DNA from: Chloroflexota bacterium | GTDB lineage: Bacteria > Chloroflexota > Anaerolineae > Aggregatilineales > UBA2796 | DNA: 8,612 bases | Direction of reading: 5' to 3' | NCBI GenBank assembly: GCA_003695215.1 | Contig: RFIM01000121.1 | Coordinates: forward strand, 1-8,612 | Shown: piece after piece, positions 1-6,496 of the stretch | Layout: each line of letters opens with the position of its first letter | How positions within the stretch are numbered: the first letter of the stretch is position 1 | Program-made: the position numbers and the translations under genes | The notes under the pieces: generated by a model | Database searches by the model: none | The model's input: only the letters and a program-made list of their open reading frames with translations | What the model was told of the DNA's origin: nothing

Positions 1-8
1 AGGGCGCT

Positions 9-1724
9 CTATTCGATCAGGCCTTGGCTGAGCAACCAATCTCGGAGCAATTCTGCCGTCAGGCGATGCCCTTGCGCGCTGAAATGGCCGTCTTCGGGAA
101 TGAAAACCAGCGCGTGAACTTCGGTTTGGGCCGCTCGTGCGCGCGCTTCATAGAAGGCGCGCGTCGGGATGAAGGCCGCATTCAGACGCCTCAAAAGCGC
201 CGCAAGACGCCTGTCAGGCAGATCGGCATCCCACGACCAGCCTTGAACCAGCTCAGGATACCAGTTCGCCACATTGGCAATCATCTCTGCGCCGATGAAG
301 ATAGAGACCACACCGAATTGCGCGCCATCAGCTTGCACAGCCTTTGCCAGCCGCTCGAGCGCCCATTCAGTGCGCGCCCATGCTTCAGCGTAGCCTTCCA
401 CAGGCGGATCGCTGACGTAGATATAGAATTGCGGATGCACACGATCCAGAATGCCATTCGGCGTGCGAATGCGCGGCGGCGGATCGAAAAGGTGCACAAA
501 AAGGCGCGCTAGAGCAGCGCTCTGCAAGGCAGGCGGCAAGGCATTATAAAGGCGGCGCGCGGCTCGTGGCGGCAGCGCCTGACGATTGGTGTCAACGATG
601 CGGACGTCATCGCCTTCAAAGATGAAGTCGTAGTTAGTATTATTGATGCCTGGATAGAAGAAGCGCGGATTGTTATCTGCCACATCGTTGATATAGAACA
701 TCAACAGCACGAGATCGGGCTGAAATTTGCGCCCTTCCACGCGGTAGTAGAGATATTCCTGTAAAGTTCCCCAGCCCATGCGCCCCATAGCCAACACTTC
801 AATCCGCTTGCCGCGTGCGCTGCGCTGCGCTAGCTCTGCCTGCAGGATCGCCTGAAAAGTCTCAGTGTAAGCCACCTGAACAGCTTCCACGAAGGAATCG
901 CCGATGATCAAGATGCGGTAAACGTCCGCCTCTTTTTCGTAGGCGACTTCTGGACCGCGCATGCCCTTACTATTGTATTCCACGTGCGTATCGTAAATGT
1001 AACGGCCGTCGGCATCCAGCATGTAGGCACGCGCGATTGAGTTCACGCGCGGCCCATAGCCTGTGTGTGTCGCCCAGGGCGCCTCGCCGCCATCTAGTAA
1101 GTAATCCACATAGCCTACGCCTGCAGCTAGACGCGGCGCCTCAGGCGTTGGCGAAGGCGCTGGATCGGCGCGCTGATCCAGGCTTTGCGCAGCCGTTGGC
1201 GATGGCGAGATAGTAAGGCTGAGCGCAGCCTCAGGTGTTGGCGCTATCTGAGCAGGCGAAGGCAAGGCAGCCGCTGAGCGCTCACCGCTTCCTAGCAGCA
1301 GCCGAGCGCTCAGCTCGGCGATGCTCAGCGCTAACGCCAATCCAAAGCCGATTCCAGCAAGCCTTGCCCAGCTGCGCGGCGCACAGAAGAGCAAGCCTAA
1401 GCCCAGCAGCGCCGACAAGGTCGAGATATAAGCAACGGCGAGCAGCGGCTCGCCAGGCGCAGCCCGACCTGCTCTCAGCCCGACGAGCAATGCCAAGCCG
1501 CACAGCAGCGCGCCGTGTGCCCAAGGTGCCCCGCGCCTGACCAAGACTGCCAAGCCCAACGCACCGCCTAGACCAGGCACTGTCCAAAGGAGACGCTCGC
1601 CCAAAGCGCTGTTCAGCCACAAGTAGGGCAGCGCAACCAGCGCTCCAACAGCACTGCGCGCAGCCGCGAGCCATAATTCGGAGAGGTGAGACGCGAATAC
1701 GCGCTGTTGTTTCATGACCACCAT
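9..1724 (-). CDS. Membrane-anchored SGNH/GDSL-family hydrolase or acyltransferase
   Basis: A 571-residue protein in three parts. Residues about 20-142 hold roughly five hydrophobic helices; arginines after helices 2 and 4 suggest the N-terminus is inside, which puts the C-terminal domain outside the membrane. Residues about 150-200 form a low-complexity Ser/Pro/Thr/Ala linker with two PTPEA copies. Residues about 225-571 form an SGNH fold: block I GDSF with nucleophile Ser277, a block II-like glycine in MGWGT (about 316-320), block III Asn346 in FYINDVADN, and the terminal Asp/His pair in EDGHFSAQGH (Asp545, His547). Members of this superfamily hydrolyse esters or move acyl groups on carbohydrates; the membrane anchor and extracytoplasmic placement favour a surface glycan or glycolipid substrate, which is inference. 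No acyltransferase-3 domain is present. The start is ambiguous: ATG at 1724 or a second ATG at 1715 preceded by GGTGG. The gene is divergent from the LysM gene. Confidence 0.85.
   Translation of the reverse strand: MVVMKQQRVFASHLSELWLAAARSAVGALVALPYLWLNSALGERLLWTVPGLGGALGLAVLVRRGAPWAHGALLCGLALLVGLRAGRAAPGEPLLAVAYISTLSALLGLGLLFCAPRSWARLAGIGFGLALALSIAELSARLLLGSGERSAAALPSPAQIAPTPEAALSLTISPSPTAAQSLDQRADPAPSPTPEAPRLAAGVGYVDYLLDGGEAPWATHTGYGPRVNSIARAYMLDADGRYIYDTHVEYNSKGMRGPEVAYEKEADVYRILIIGDSFVEAVQVAYTETFQAILQAELAQRSARGKRIEVLAMGRMGWGTLQEYLYYRVEGRKFQPDLVLLMFYINDVADNNPRFFYPGINNTNYDFIFEGDDVRIVDTNRQALPPRAARRLYNALPPALQSAALARLFVHLFDPPPRIRTPNGILDRVHPQFYIYVSDPPVEGYAEAWARTEWALERLAKAVQADGAQFGVVSIFIGAEMIANVANWYPELVQGWSWDADLPDRRLAALLRRLNAAFIPTRAFYEARARAAQTEVHALVFIPEDGHFSAQGHRLTAELLRDWLLSQGLIE
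1137..1243 (-). repeat. Imperfect direct repeat encoding the Ser/Pro/Thr linker
   Basis: The 16-base segment GCCTCAGGCGTTGGCG at 1138-1153 recurs at 1228-1243 with one change (T for C), a spacing of exactly 90 bases. It encodes the two PTPEA motifs, 30 residues apart, in the linker between the membrane part and the SGNH domain. A related GTTGGCGATGGCG lies between them near 1194. It looks like local duplication inside a flexible extracytoplasmic spacer, not a mobile element. Confidence 0.6.
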
Positions 1725-1758
1725 CTCGATCTCATAGAATTCGGCGTAGGGCGCGGCA

Positions 1759-1764
1759 ATTTTA
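1759..1764 (-). promoter_or_regulatory. Possible -10 box for the SGNH gene
   Basis: Read on the minus strand, TAAAAT lies 34 bases upstream of the ATG at 1724 in the AT-richest part of the divergent intergenic region. An overlapping alternative is TATGCT (1764-1769). No convincing -35 hexamer sits at the right distance, so this is a weak candidate supported only by composition and position. Confidence 0.25.
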
Positions 1765-1786
1765 GCATATCTTTTCCCTGCCTACC

Positions 1787-1816
1787 TTGCAGCGATCCCT
1801 AAGGCTGACCTATAAT
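1787..1816 (+). promoter_or_regulatory. Sigma-70-type promoter of the LysM-GDPD-GH group
   Basis: TTGCAG at 1787-1792 and a perfect TATAAT at 1811-1816 are separated by 18 bases. Transcription would start near 1822-1824, giving a leader of about 30 bases that carries the Shine-Dalgarno sequence at 1841-1847. It is the only consensus-quality promoter I see in the window. Because the two following genes are closely packed on the same strand, it may drive all three. Confidence 0.65.
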
Positions 1817-1840
1817 AGCAGTGAGTGTGTTCAGCGTGAC

Positions 1841-1847
1841 AGGAGAG
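1841..1847 (+). promoter_or_regulatory. Ribosome binding site that decides the LysM start
   Basis: AGGAGAG lies 6 bases before the ATG at 1854. This places the start at 1854 and not at the in-frame GTG at 1821, which falls at the predicted transcription start and would leave no room for a leader or ribosome binding site. Confidence 0.8.
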
Positions 1848-1853
1848 TCGGCT

Positions 1854-2492
1854 ATGCGCCCTGCCTATCGCTTATTCATCTTGCTTGTGTGCGCGGTCGC
1901 TTTGGCTGCCTTGCCCATCAGCGCCGCGCAGGCGCAAGGCGGCGGGACGTACGTGGTTCAGCCCGGCGATACGCTCTTCAGCATTGCGGCGCGTTTTGGC
2001 GTCAGCCTGAGCGAACTCGCCACTATCAACGGCATCTACGATATTCATCGCCTGTTCGTTGGGCAGGTGCTAGTCCTGCCGACAAGGACCGTGGTGCCAT
2101 CGCCTGTGCAGCCTGTATTGCAGCCTATAATTGTGCAGCCAATCTATTCGCCCGTCATCACCAGCTTCACCAGCTATACTGTGCAGCGCGGCGATACCTT
2201 AGCGCTGATCGCAGCACGTTTCGGCACAACGGTCGCGGCAATCCTGAGCGTGAATGGCATCAGCGATCCCAATCGAATCTTTGTCGGCCAGCGCTTGAGC
2301 ATTCCGCGCACGACAGCTGCGCCTGTAGTCAGCAGCACGCCTTTGGGCAGGCGCCTTTATGTGGTGCAGCCGGGCGATAACTTGTTTTCGATCGGCGCAC
2401 GGTTTCAACGGAATATTTACGATATTGCGCGTGCCAACGGTCTCTTGAATTTGAACCATATTTTTGTGGGACAGGTCTTAGTTATTCCGTAA
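1854..2492 (+). CDS. Secreted protein with three LysM domains
   Basis: A 212-residue protein. Residues 1-27 look like a signal peptide: Arg2 and Arg6, a hydrophobic core at 7-21, and a probable cut after AQA at 27. The mature part is three LysM domains at about 32-76, 108-151 and 168-212. Each opens with YxVQxGDxL (YVVQPGDTL, YTVQRGDTL, YVVQPGDNL) and ends with IFVGQ or LFVGQ followed by a short hydrophobic strand. A Pro/Val/Gln-rich spacer lies between domains 1 and 2. The last domain ends exactly at the C-terminus, and there is no peptidase, amidase or lytic domain. LysM modules bind N-acetylglucosamine-containing glycans such as peptidoglycan, so this is probably a non-catalytic wall-binding or scaffold protein; its partner is unknown. 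It has its own promoter and strong ribosome binding site and is first in a run with the GDPD gene 29 bases downstream. Confidence 0.9.
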   Translation: MRPAYRLFILLVCAVALAALPISAAQAQGGGTYVVQPGDTLFSIAARFGVSLSELATINGIYDIHRLFVGQVLVLPTRTVVPSPVQPVLQPIIVQPIYSPVITSFTSYTVQRGDTLALIAARFGTTVAAILSVNGISDPNRIFVGQRLSIPRTTAAPVVSSTPLGRRLYVVQPGDNLFSIGARFQRNIYDIARANGLLNLNHIFVGQVLVIP

Positions 2493-2521
2493 AGTTCTAG
2501 CGCGCGAGGTATTGGGCGTTG

Positions 2522-3301
2522 ATGGCACGTGATGCTGTTGATCGTTTTTACTCAGAAGTGCCGCTTGTTTTAGGGCATCGTGGCGCTAGCTACGATGCGC
2601 CCGAGAATACCATTGCCGCTTTCACGCTAGCGCGCCAACAAGGCGCCGATGGCGTTGAATTAGACACAATGTTGACGCGCGATGGCGTGCCCATTGTCAT
2701 CCATGACTTCACGCTTGACAAAACGACCAATGGCAGCGGCTTAGTCAAAGATCATGATTTGCGCACTCTCAAAACGCTGGACGCTGGCAGCCACTTCGAT
2801 TTTCAGTTCCGTGATGAGCGCATACCGACGCTGGACGAAGCCTTTGAGGCGCTGGGCAGAGAGCTGATCATCAACGTTGAGCTGAAGACGCTAGCTTGGC
2901 GCTCAGACGGCTTGGAATTGGCCGTGTTGAACGTGATTCGCCGTCACAATGCTGCCAATCGCGTGATCGTCTCTTCCTTCAATCCATTCGCGCTGCGCCG
3001 CTTCCGCGCGCTGGCGCCGCATATCCCTATCGGCTACCTATACGCGCCTGATGAGCCAATTTACCTGCGCTACGGCTGGTTCATGTTCGGCCTGCCGCAC
3101 GAGGCGCGTCATCCGCACCACAGCTTAGTAGATGAGCGCTTCATGGCTTGGGCAAAAAATGCGCGCTATCGGGTCCACGTCTGGACGGTAGACGAGCCGC
3201 AGCGCATTCGCCAACTGCGCGACCTGGGCGTGGATGCCATCATCACCAATCGCCCGAACGTAGCTCTAGAGGCGCTTGGGCGGCGCGTGCGCGCTCGATG
3301 A
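2522..3301 (+). CDS. Glycerophosphodiester phosphodiesterase, cytoplasmic UgpQ-like
   Basis: A 259-residue protein, a normal length for the compact bacterial GDPD family. It hydrolyses glycerophosphodiesters to glycerol 3-phosphate and an alcohol on a TIM-barrel fold with a divalent metal. Visible family motifs in order: GHRG with catalytic His19; PENT (27-30); VELD with metal ligands Glu46 and Asp48; IHD with catalytic His61; VELK with Glu120; and the C-terminal VHVWTVD (218-224) followed by IITNRP (240-245). No signal peptide or membrane helix is seen, so it should act in the cytoplasm, perhaps on phospholipid-derived head groups. The start is ATG at 2522; an in-frame TTG at 2519 is better spaced (8 bases) from GAGGT at 2506-2510 and cannot be excluded. 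The stop codon overlaps the next start as ATGA, indicating translational coupling. Confidence 0.92.
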   Translation: MARDAVDRFYSEVPLVLGHRGASYDAPENTIAAFTLARQQGADGVELDTMLTRDGVPIVIHDFTLDKTTNGSGLVKDHDLRTLKTLDAGSHFDFQFRDERIPTLDEAFEALGRELIINVELKTLAWRSDGLELAVLNVIRRHNAANRVIVSSFNPFALRRFRALAPHIPIGYLYAPDEPIYLRYGWFMFGLPHEARHPHHSLVDERFMAWAKNARYRVHVWTVDEPQRIRQLRDLGVDAIITNRPNVALEALGRRVRAR

Positions 3302-4599
3302 GAGCCAAAGGTGTGCCTGTACTGCTGATCAGCATCCTGGTTGCCTGCCTTGTGGCTGTGGCAGCGCTTGCGGCTGATCTCACGGCACAAGGCGCTGTGT
3401 GGCGCTACCTATATAGCGTCACGGGCGAGCAAGCGCCATTGGCGCAGCTCTACGCCTTCCTAGACTATCTGGGCAATCTCTCGCGTCGAATGCCTCAGAC
3501 GGCTGATGACGTGCCTGTGGCATTTGCCATCGCCAATCCGATTGGCGTCAATAGCTTCTTGGAACTTGAGCCTGAGCTTGCCAAGCGCGAGCGGCAGGTT
3601 CAGATGATCGCCGAGGCGGGCATCGGCTGGATTCGCCAAAAATTCACCTGGCAGGATATCGAGATACGCGGGCGCGGCAACTTCATTGATGATCGCAACG
3701 ATCTCAATGGCGACGGCGTGCCTGATCCGGTTGACGCTTGGGCGAAATATGACTCAATCGTGGCTTTGGCGGAGAAATACGGCGTGCAGATTTTGGCGCG
3801 GCTCGGCACACCGCCAGCGTGGAGCCAGCCTGAAGGCCTGCAAGGCAGCTTCGCGCCGCCCGCTGATTTCCAGGACTTCGTGAACTACGCTGTGGCGGTT
3901 GCCGAGCGCTATAAAGGGCGTGTGCGGCACTTCCAAGTTTGGAATGAGCCCAATCTCGCCCTGGAATGGGGCAATCAGCCTGTTGAGCCTGAGCGCTACA
4001 CAGAGCTGCTGTGCCGCACTTATCGCGCTCTGAAAGCAGTCGATCCACAGATCGTAGTCGTCAGTGGCGCGCTAGCGCCGACCATTGACCTGAGTGGCTA
4101 CAACCTGAGCAGTTTTGTGTTCCTGGAGCGCATGTATGCAGCAGGCGCCAAAGAATGCTTTGACGTGCTGGGCGCGCAAGGCTACGGCTTGTTCTCAGGC
4201 CCGACGGATCAGCGGCTGCGCATAACGACCATCAACTTTGCGCATGTCGTTTGGTTGCGCGATATGATGGTGGCGCACGGCGACGCAGCCAAGCCGATCT
4301 GGATTGGCGAGATGGCCTGGAATCCTGTGCCTGACGATCCGAATATCCAAGATCGCCTGACTTACGGGCAAGTCACAGATGCACAAGCAGCGCAATACGC
4401 TGTGGATGCTTATGAGCGCGCGCGCACCGAATGGCCTTGGGTCGGCATGATAGCTTACTGGTTTTTCAAGCGCCCTGATACCAGCGAGAGCAACCAGAGC
4501 TGGTATTATTTCCGCATGGTCGAGCCTGACTTCACGCCGCGGCCTGTCTACTTCGCCATTCAGGCCTACGCGCGTGTGCGCTTTGGCCCGCGCCGCTGA
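3298..4599 (+). CDS. Clan GH-A glycoside hydrolase (GH39/GH5-like), secreted or membrane-anchored
   Basis: A 433-residue protein. Residues 6-26 form a hydrophobic signal or anchor segment; ALA at about 23-25 could be a cleavage site. The rest looks like a TIM barrel of clan GH-A: a strand with GIGWIRQKFTW (108-118), ILARLGTPPAWS (165-176), the acid/base motif VWNEPN with Glu217, and the nucleophile motif IWIGEMAWN with Glu338. IAYWFF (385-390) matches the late barrel strand. It should cleave beta-glycosidic bonds with retention; the exact family and the sugar cannot be read from sequence alone. An inserted calcium-loop motif, DLNGDGVPD (135-143), fits DxNxDGxxD. The start at 3298 overlaps the GDPD stop as ATGA; the frame is open upstream to 3148, but that part lies inside the GDPD gene and lacks family character. 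Being outside the membrane, it does not share a compartment with the coupled phosphodiesterase. Confidence 0.85.
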   Translation: MRAKGVPVLLISILVACLVAVAALAADLTAQGAVWRYLYSVTGEQAPLAQLYAFLDYLGNLSRRMPQTADDVPVAFAIANPIGVNSFLELEPELAKRERQVQMIAEAGIGWIRQKFTWQDIEIRGRGNFIDDRNDLNGDGVPDPVDAWAKYDSIVALAEKYGVQILARLGTPPAWSQPEGLQGSFAPPADFQDFVNYAVAVAERYKGRVRHFQVWNEPNLALEWGNQPVEPERYTELLCRTYRALKAVDPQIVVVSGALAPTIDLSGYNLSSFVFLERMYAAGAKECFDVLGAQGYGLFSGPTDQRLRITTINFAHVVWLRDMMVAHGDAAKPIWIGEMAWNPVPDDPNIQDRLTYGQVTDAQAAQYAVDAYERARTEWPWVGMIAYWFFKRPDTSESNQSWYYFRMVEPDFTPRPVYFAIQAYARVRFGPRR

Positions 4600-4611
4600 G
4601 CGAGAATGCGC

Positions 4612-4617
4612 TATACT
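4612..4617 (+). promoter_or_regulatory. Possible -10 box for the kinase gene
   Basis: TATACT lies in the 53-base gap after the glycoside hydrolase, 35 bases before the kinase ATG. There is no good -35 hexamer: TTGGCC at 4583-4588 is 23 bases away, which is too far. The kinase may have its own promoter or may be read through from upstream. Confidence 0.3.
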
Positions 4618-4641
4618 AGTTTTGTGGCGCAAGCGGCTTAC

Positions 4642-4646
4642 AGGAT
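4642..4646 (+). promoter_or_regulatory. Ribosome binding site of the kinase gene
   Basis: AGGAT lies 6 bases before the ATG at 4653 and supports that start. The predicted protein also begins shortly before the kinase fold, as expected for the family. Confidence 0.6.
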
Positions 4647-4652
4647 GATCAG

Positions 4653-5687
4653 ATGGAACTGCACACGCTAGAAGGTCAACAAATTGGGCAGTACAAGCTG
4701 TTGGCATGGCTCGGCGAAGGCGCGCACGTGCATGCCTACTTGGCGCGCAACGTCGATTCGGGCGAATATCGCGTCATCAAGCTGCTCAAGTCGAACTTGA
4801 CGGGCAGCCAGGAGACGTTAGCGCGCTTCTACCAAGAGGCACAGGCGGCGCTTGAGCTGGATCATCCGAACGTGGTCAAGGTCTACGGCTATGATCGAGC
4901 GGGCGATCTGCTCTACCTGGTGGAAGAATTCTACGAAGGCGGCAGCTTGATGGATCGGCTCAAGGCGCATCCTGAGCCACAGCCGCTGGACTTCATCGTG
5001 CGCACGCTCGAGGACATCGCCGCTGGGCTAGATTTTGCCCACCAACGCGGCATTGTCCATCGCGACCTGAAGCCTGAGAACATTCTCTACGATCGCGACG
5101 GCAAAGCGGCGCTCAGCGATCTCGGCGTGACCAAATACGCCGATGAAGCTGAGGCGCGTTCGCGCGAAGGCTTGGCCTTCGGCAATCCTAGCTATATGTC
5201 GCCTGAAGAATGGCAAGGCAAGCCGACTGATGCGCGCACAGACATTTATGCGCTTGGCGTCATCTTATTCGAGATGCTGACGGGCGAGTTGCCCTTCGAG
5301 CCATCTAAGACCAACAGCGTCATGTTCGTCCACTTGCTGCATCTGATGGCAACGCCGCGCTCGGTGCGCGAGCTGCGCCCTGATCTACCGCCTGCTCTCG
5401 AAGCAGTCATCAACAAGGCGCTGGAAAAAGACCCTGCGCAACGCTATCAGACGGCGGGCGAGTTAGCGGCCGCTTTCAAAGCAGCGCTAGCGAGCGCTCA
5501 ACCTGAGCAGCCGCGCGCCGAGCAGGCGCTCCAGCCCGCTGAGCGCGCTCAGCGTCAGAGCGAGTCGATGCCTGCCAGTCATCGTCCTGCTGTGCCAATT
5601 GCCTTGATAGCGCTTTTTGTAGCGCTGCTTGGCTTGCTGTATTGGTGGTGGCAATCGCAGCAAGGCTCAGAGGAATCCGACGTCTAG
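4653..5687 (+). CDS. Membrane serine/threonine protein kinase, PknB-like
   Basis: A 344-residue protein that should phosphorylate Ser/Thr residues in the cytoplasm. The kinase domain spans about 14-275: nucleotide loop LGEGAHVHAYLA (20-31), ATP-anchoring Lys43 in VIKLL, helix-C Glu62, hinge near VEEFYEGGSL, catalytic loop HRDLKPEN (136-143) with Asp138, DLG (156-158) as the metal-binding motif, SPEEW (183-187), and RTDIYALGVILFEMLTGELPF (195-215). Residues about 280-312 form a Gln/Pro/Glu/Ala linker, then a membrane helix at about 313-333 and an external tail of only about 11 residues, so no sensor domain. Odd points: the third glycine of the nucleotide loop is Val26; the P+1 segment reads GNPSYMSPE with Asn178 where GT is usual; and few phosphorylatable residues lie in the activation loop (Thr160, Ser170). 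All catalytic residues remain, so activity is expected. It ends tail to tail with the SDR gene. Confidence 0.93.
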   Translation: MELHTLEGQQIGQYKLLAWLGEGAHVHAYLARNVDSGEYRVIKLLKSNLTGSQETLARFYQEAQAALELDHPNVVKVYGYDRAGDLLYLVEEFYEGGSLMDRLKAHPEPQPLDFIVRTLEDIAAGLDFAHQRGIVHRDLKPENILYDRDGKAALSDLGVTKYADEAEARSREGLAFGNPSYMSPEEWQGKPTDARTDIYALGVILFEMLTGELPFEPSKTNSVMFVHLLHLMATPRSVRELRPDLPPALEAVINKALEKDPAQRYQTAGELAAAFKAALASAQPEQPRAEQALQPAERAQRQSESMPASHRPAVPIALIALFVALLGLLYWWWQSQQGSEESDV

Positions 5688-5690
5688 ACG
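5681..5690. other. Ten-base palindrome holding both stop codons of convergent genes
   Basis: CGTCTAGACG is a perfect inverted repeat. Its centre CTAG supplies the TAG of the kinase (5685-5687) on the plus strand and the TAG of the SDR gene (5684-5686) on the minus strand. There is no spacer between the genes and no U-rich tract, so an ordinary intrinsic terminator does not fit here; transcription from both sides must end inside the opposing gene or by another mechanism. Confidence 0.75.
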
Positions 5691-6496
5691 CCGCTATAGG
5701 CGCTGAAGCCGCCATCTACAGGCACGACGATGCCCGTCACAAAGCGCGATGCGTCGCTCGCGAGCCAGATCAGCGTGCCGATCAGGTCATCGGGCGTGCC
5801 GAAACGCGCCATAGGCGTATGCGCGATGATCTGCGCGCCGCGCTCGGTCAAGGTGCCGCGCTCAGCGTCAATCAGCAGAAAGCGATTCTGCTCGCCTAAG
5901 AAGAAGCCAGGTGCAATGGCGTTCACGCGGATGTTCGGGCTGTGTTCACGCGCCATGTAGACGGCCAGCCATTGCGTGAAGTTATTCAGCGCAGCTTTGG
6001 CGCTGGCATAAGCGACGACTCGCGTGAGCGGCCTGAAAGCTGCCATAGACGAGAGATTGATGATCGCGCCGCTGCCTTGCGCTGCCATATAGCGGCCGAA
6101 TATCTGCGCTGCCAGCAGGCTGCCAAGCCAATTTAGGTTGAAGACGAACGTCAGTGCTTCCTCGGGCAGATCGAAGAAAGTGCGCTCATCAGGCGTGACG
6201 GTCGCTTGCGGCTGATTGCCACCTGCAGCGTTCACCAAGATATCCACGTGCCCAAAGTGCGCCAAGATTTGCTCAGCAGCAGCGCGCAATTGCGATTTGT
6301 CCAGCACATCCGCCTGAAGACCGAGCGCGTGTGCGCCTGCGCCGCGTAATTCAGCCGTCAGCGCGGCCAGTGGCTCAGCGCGGCGCGCCAAGATAGCCAC
6401 GTGCGCGCCTGCTTGTGCCAGTCCGCGCGCAAAAGCGGCGCCGAGCGCGCCTGTGCCACCTGTCACTACAGCTACCCTACCCGTCAGATCGAACAT
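5684..6496 (-). CDS. uxuB: SDR-family D-mannonate oxidoreductase (fructuronate reductase)
   Basis: A 270-residue classical short-chain dehydrogenase. Visible features: the Rossmann motif TGGTGALG (12-19), NAAG (89-92), a catalytic Ser at 150, the YASAK pair Tyr163/Lys167, and IAPGFF (194-199). Several segments are typical of the SDR-type mannonate oxidoreductase branch and not of generic SDRs: GGNQPQAT after NAAG, FFDLPEE, SSMAAFRPLT, FTQWLAVY, EQNRFLL, LTERG, AHTPMARFG and the C-terminal VPVDGGFSAYSGV. That branch interconverts D-fructuronate and D-mannonate with NAD(H) in hexuronate breakdown. The symbol follows the Bacillus-type enzyme, not the unrelated Escherichia coli long-chain family. 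The start at 6496 is set by GAGGTG at 6504-6509; longer in-frame starts lie deeper in the glycosyltransferase gene. The first 20 bases overlap that gene. No mannonate dehydratase or uronate isomerase is visible here, so the substrate remains inferred from family. Confidence 0.85.
   Translation of the reverse strand: MFDLTGRVAVVTGGTGALGAAFARGLAQAGAHVAILARRAEPLAALTAELRGAGAHALGLQADVLDKSQLRAAAEQILAHFGHVDILVNAAGGNQPQATVTPDERTFFDLPEEALTFVFNLNWLGSLLAAQIFGRYMAAQGSGAIINLSSMAAFRPLTRVVAYASAKAALNNFTQWLAVYMAREHSPNIRVNAIAPGFFLGEQNRFLLIDAERGTLTERGAQIIAHTPMARFGTPDDLIGTLIWLASDASRFVTGIVVPVDGGFSAYSGV

Noticed and set aside
24..512. Open frame of 162 codons on the plus strand
   Set aside because: It lies opposite the SGNH gene, whose catalytic motifs are clear, and its product is Arg/His/Cys-rich without recognisable domains.
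1821..1853. In-frame GTG start extending the LysM protein by 11 residues
   Set aside because: It coincides with the predicted transcription start, and the AGGAGAG at 1841-1847 with the ATG at 1854 gives a normal signal peptide.
1787..2380. Open frame of 197 codons on the plus strand
   Set aside because: It is an off-frame reading of the LysM gene, rich in Arg, Cys and His, and starts within the promoter.
3148..3297. Upstream extension of the glycoside hydrolase frame
   Set aside because: It lies inside the GDPD coding region, its residues (Arg/His/Pro-rich) look like an off-frame reading, and the signal segment begins right after the ATG at 3298.
4592..4637. GCCGCT and AGCGGC as arms of a terminator after the glycoside hydrolase
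   Set aside because: The arms are six bases with a 34-base loop and no T-tract follows.
5688..5703. Small hairpin CGCC-loop-GGCG near the convergent stops
   Set aside because: Four-base stem inside the SDR coding region without a U-tract on either strand; too weak to call a terminator.
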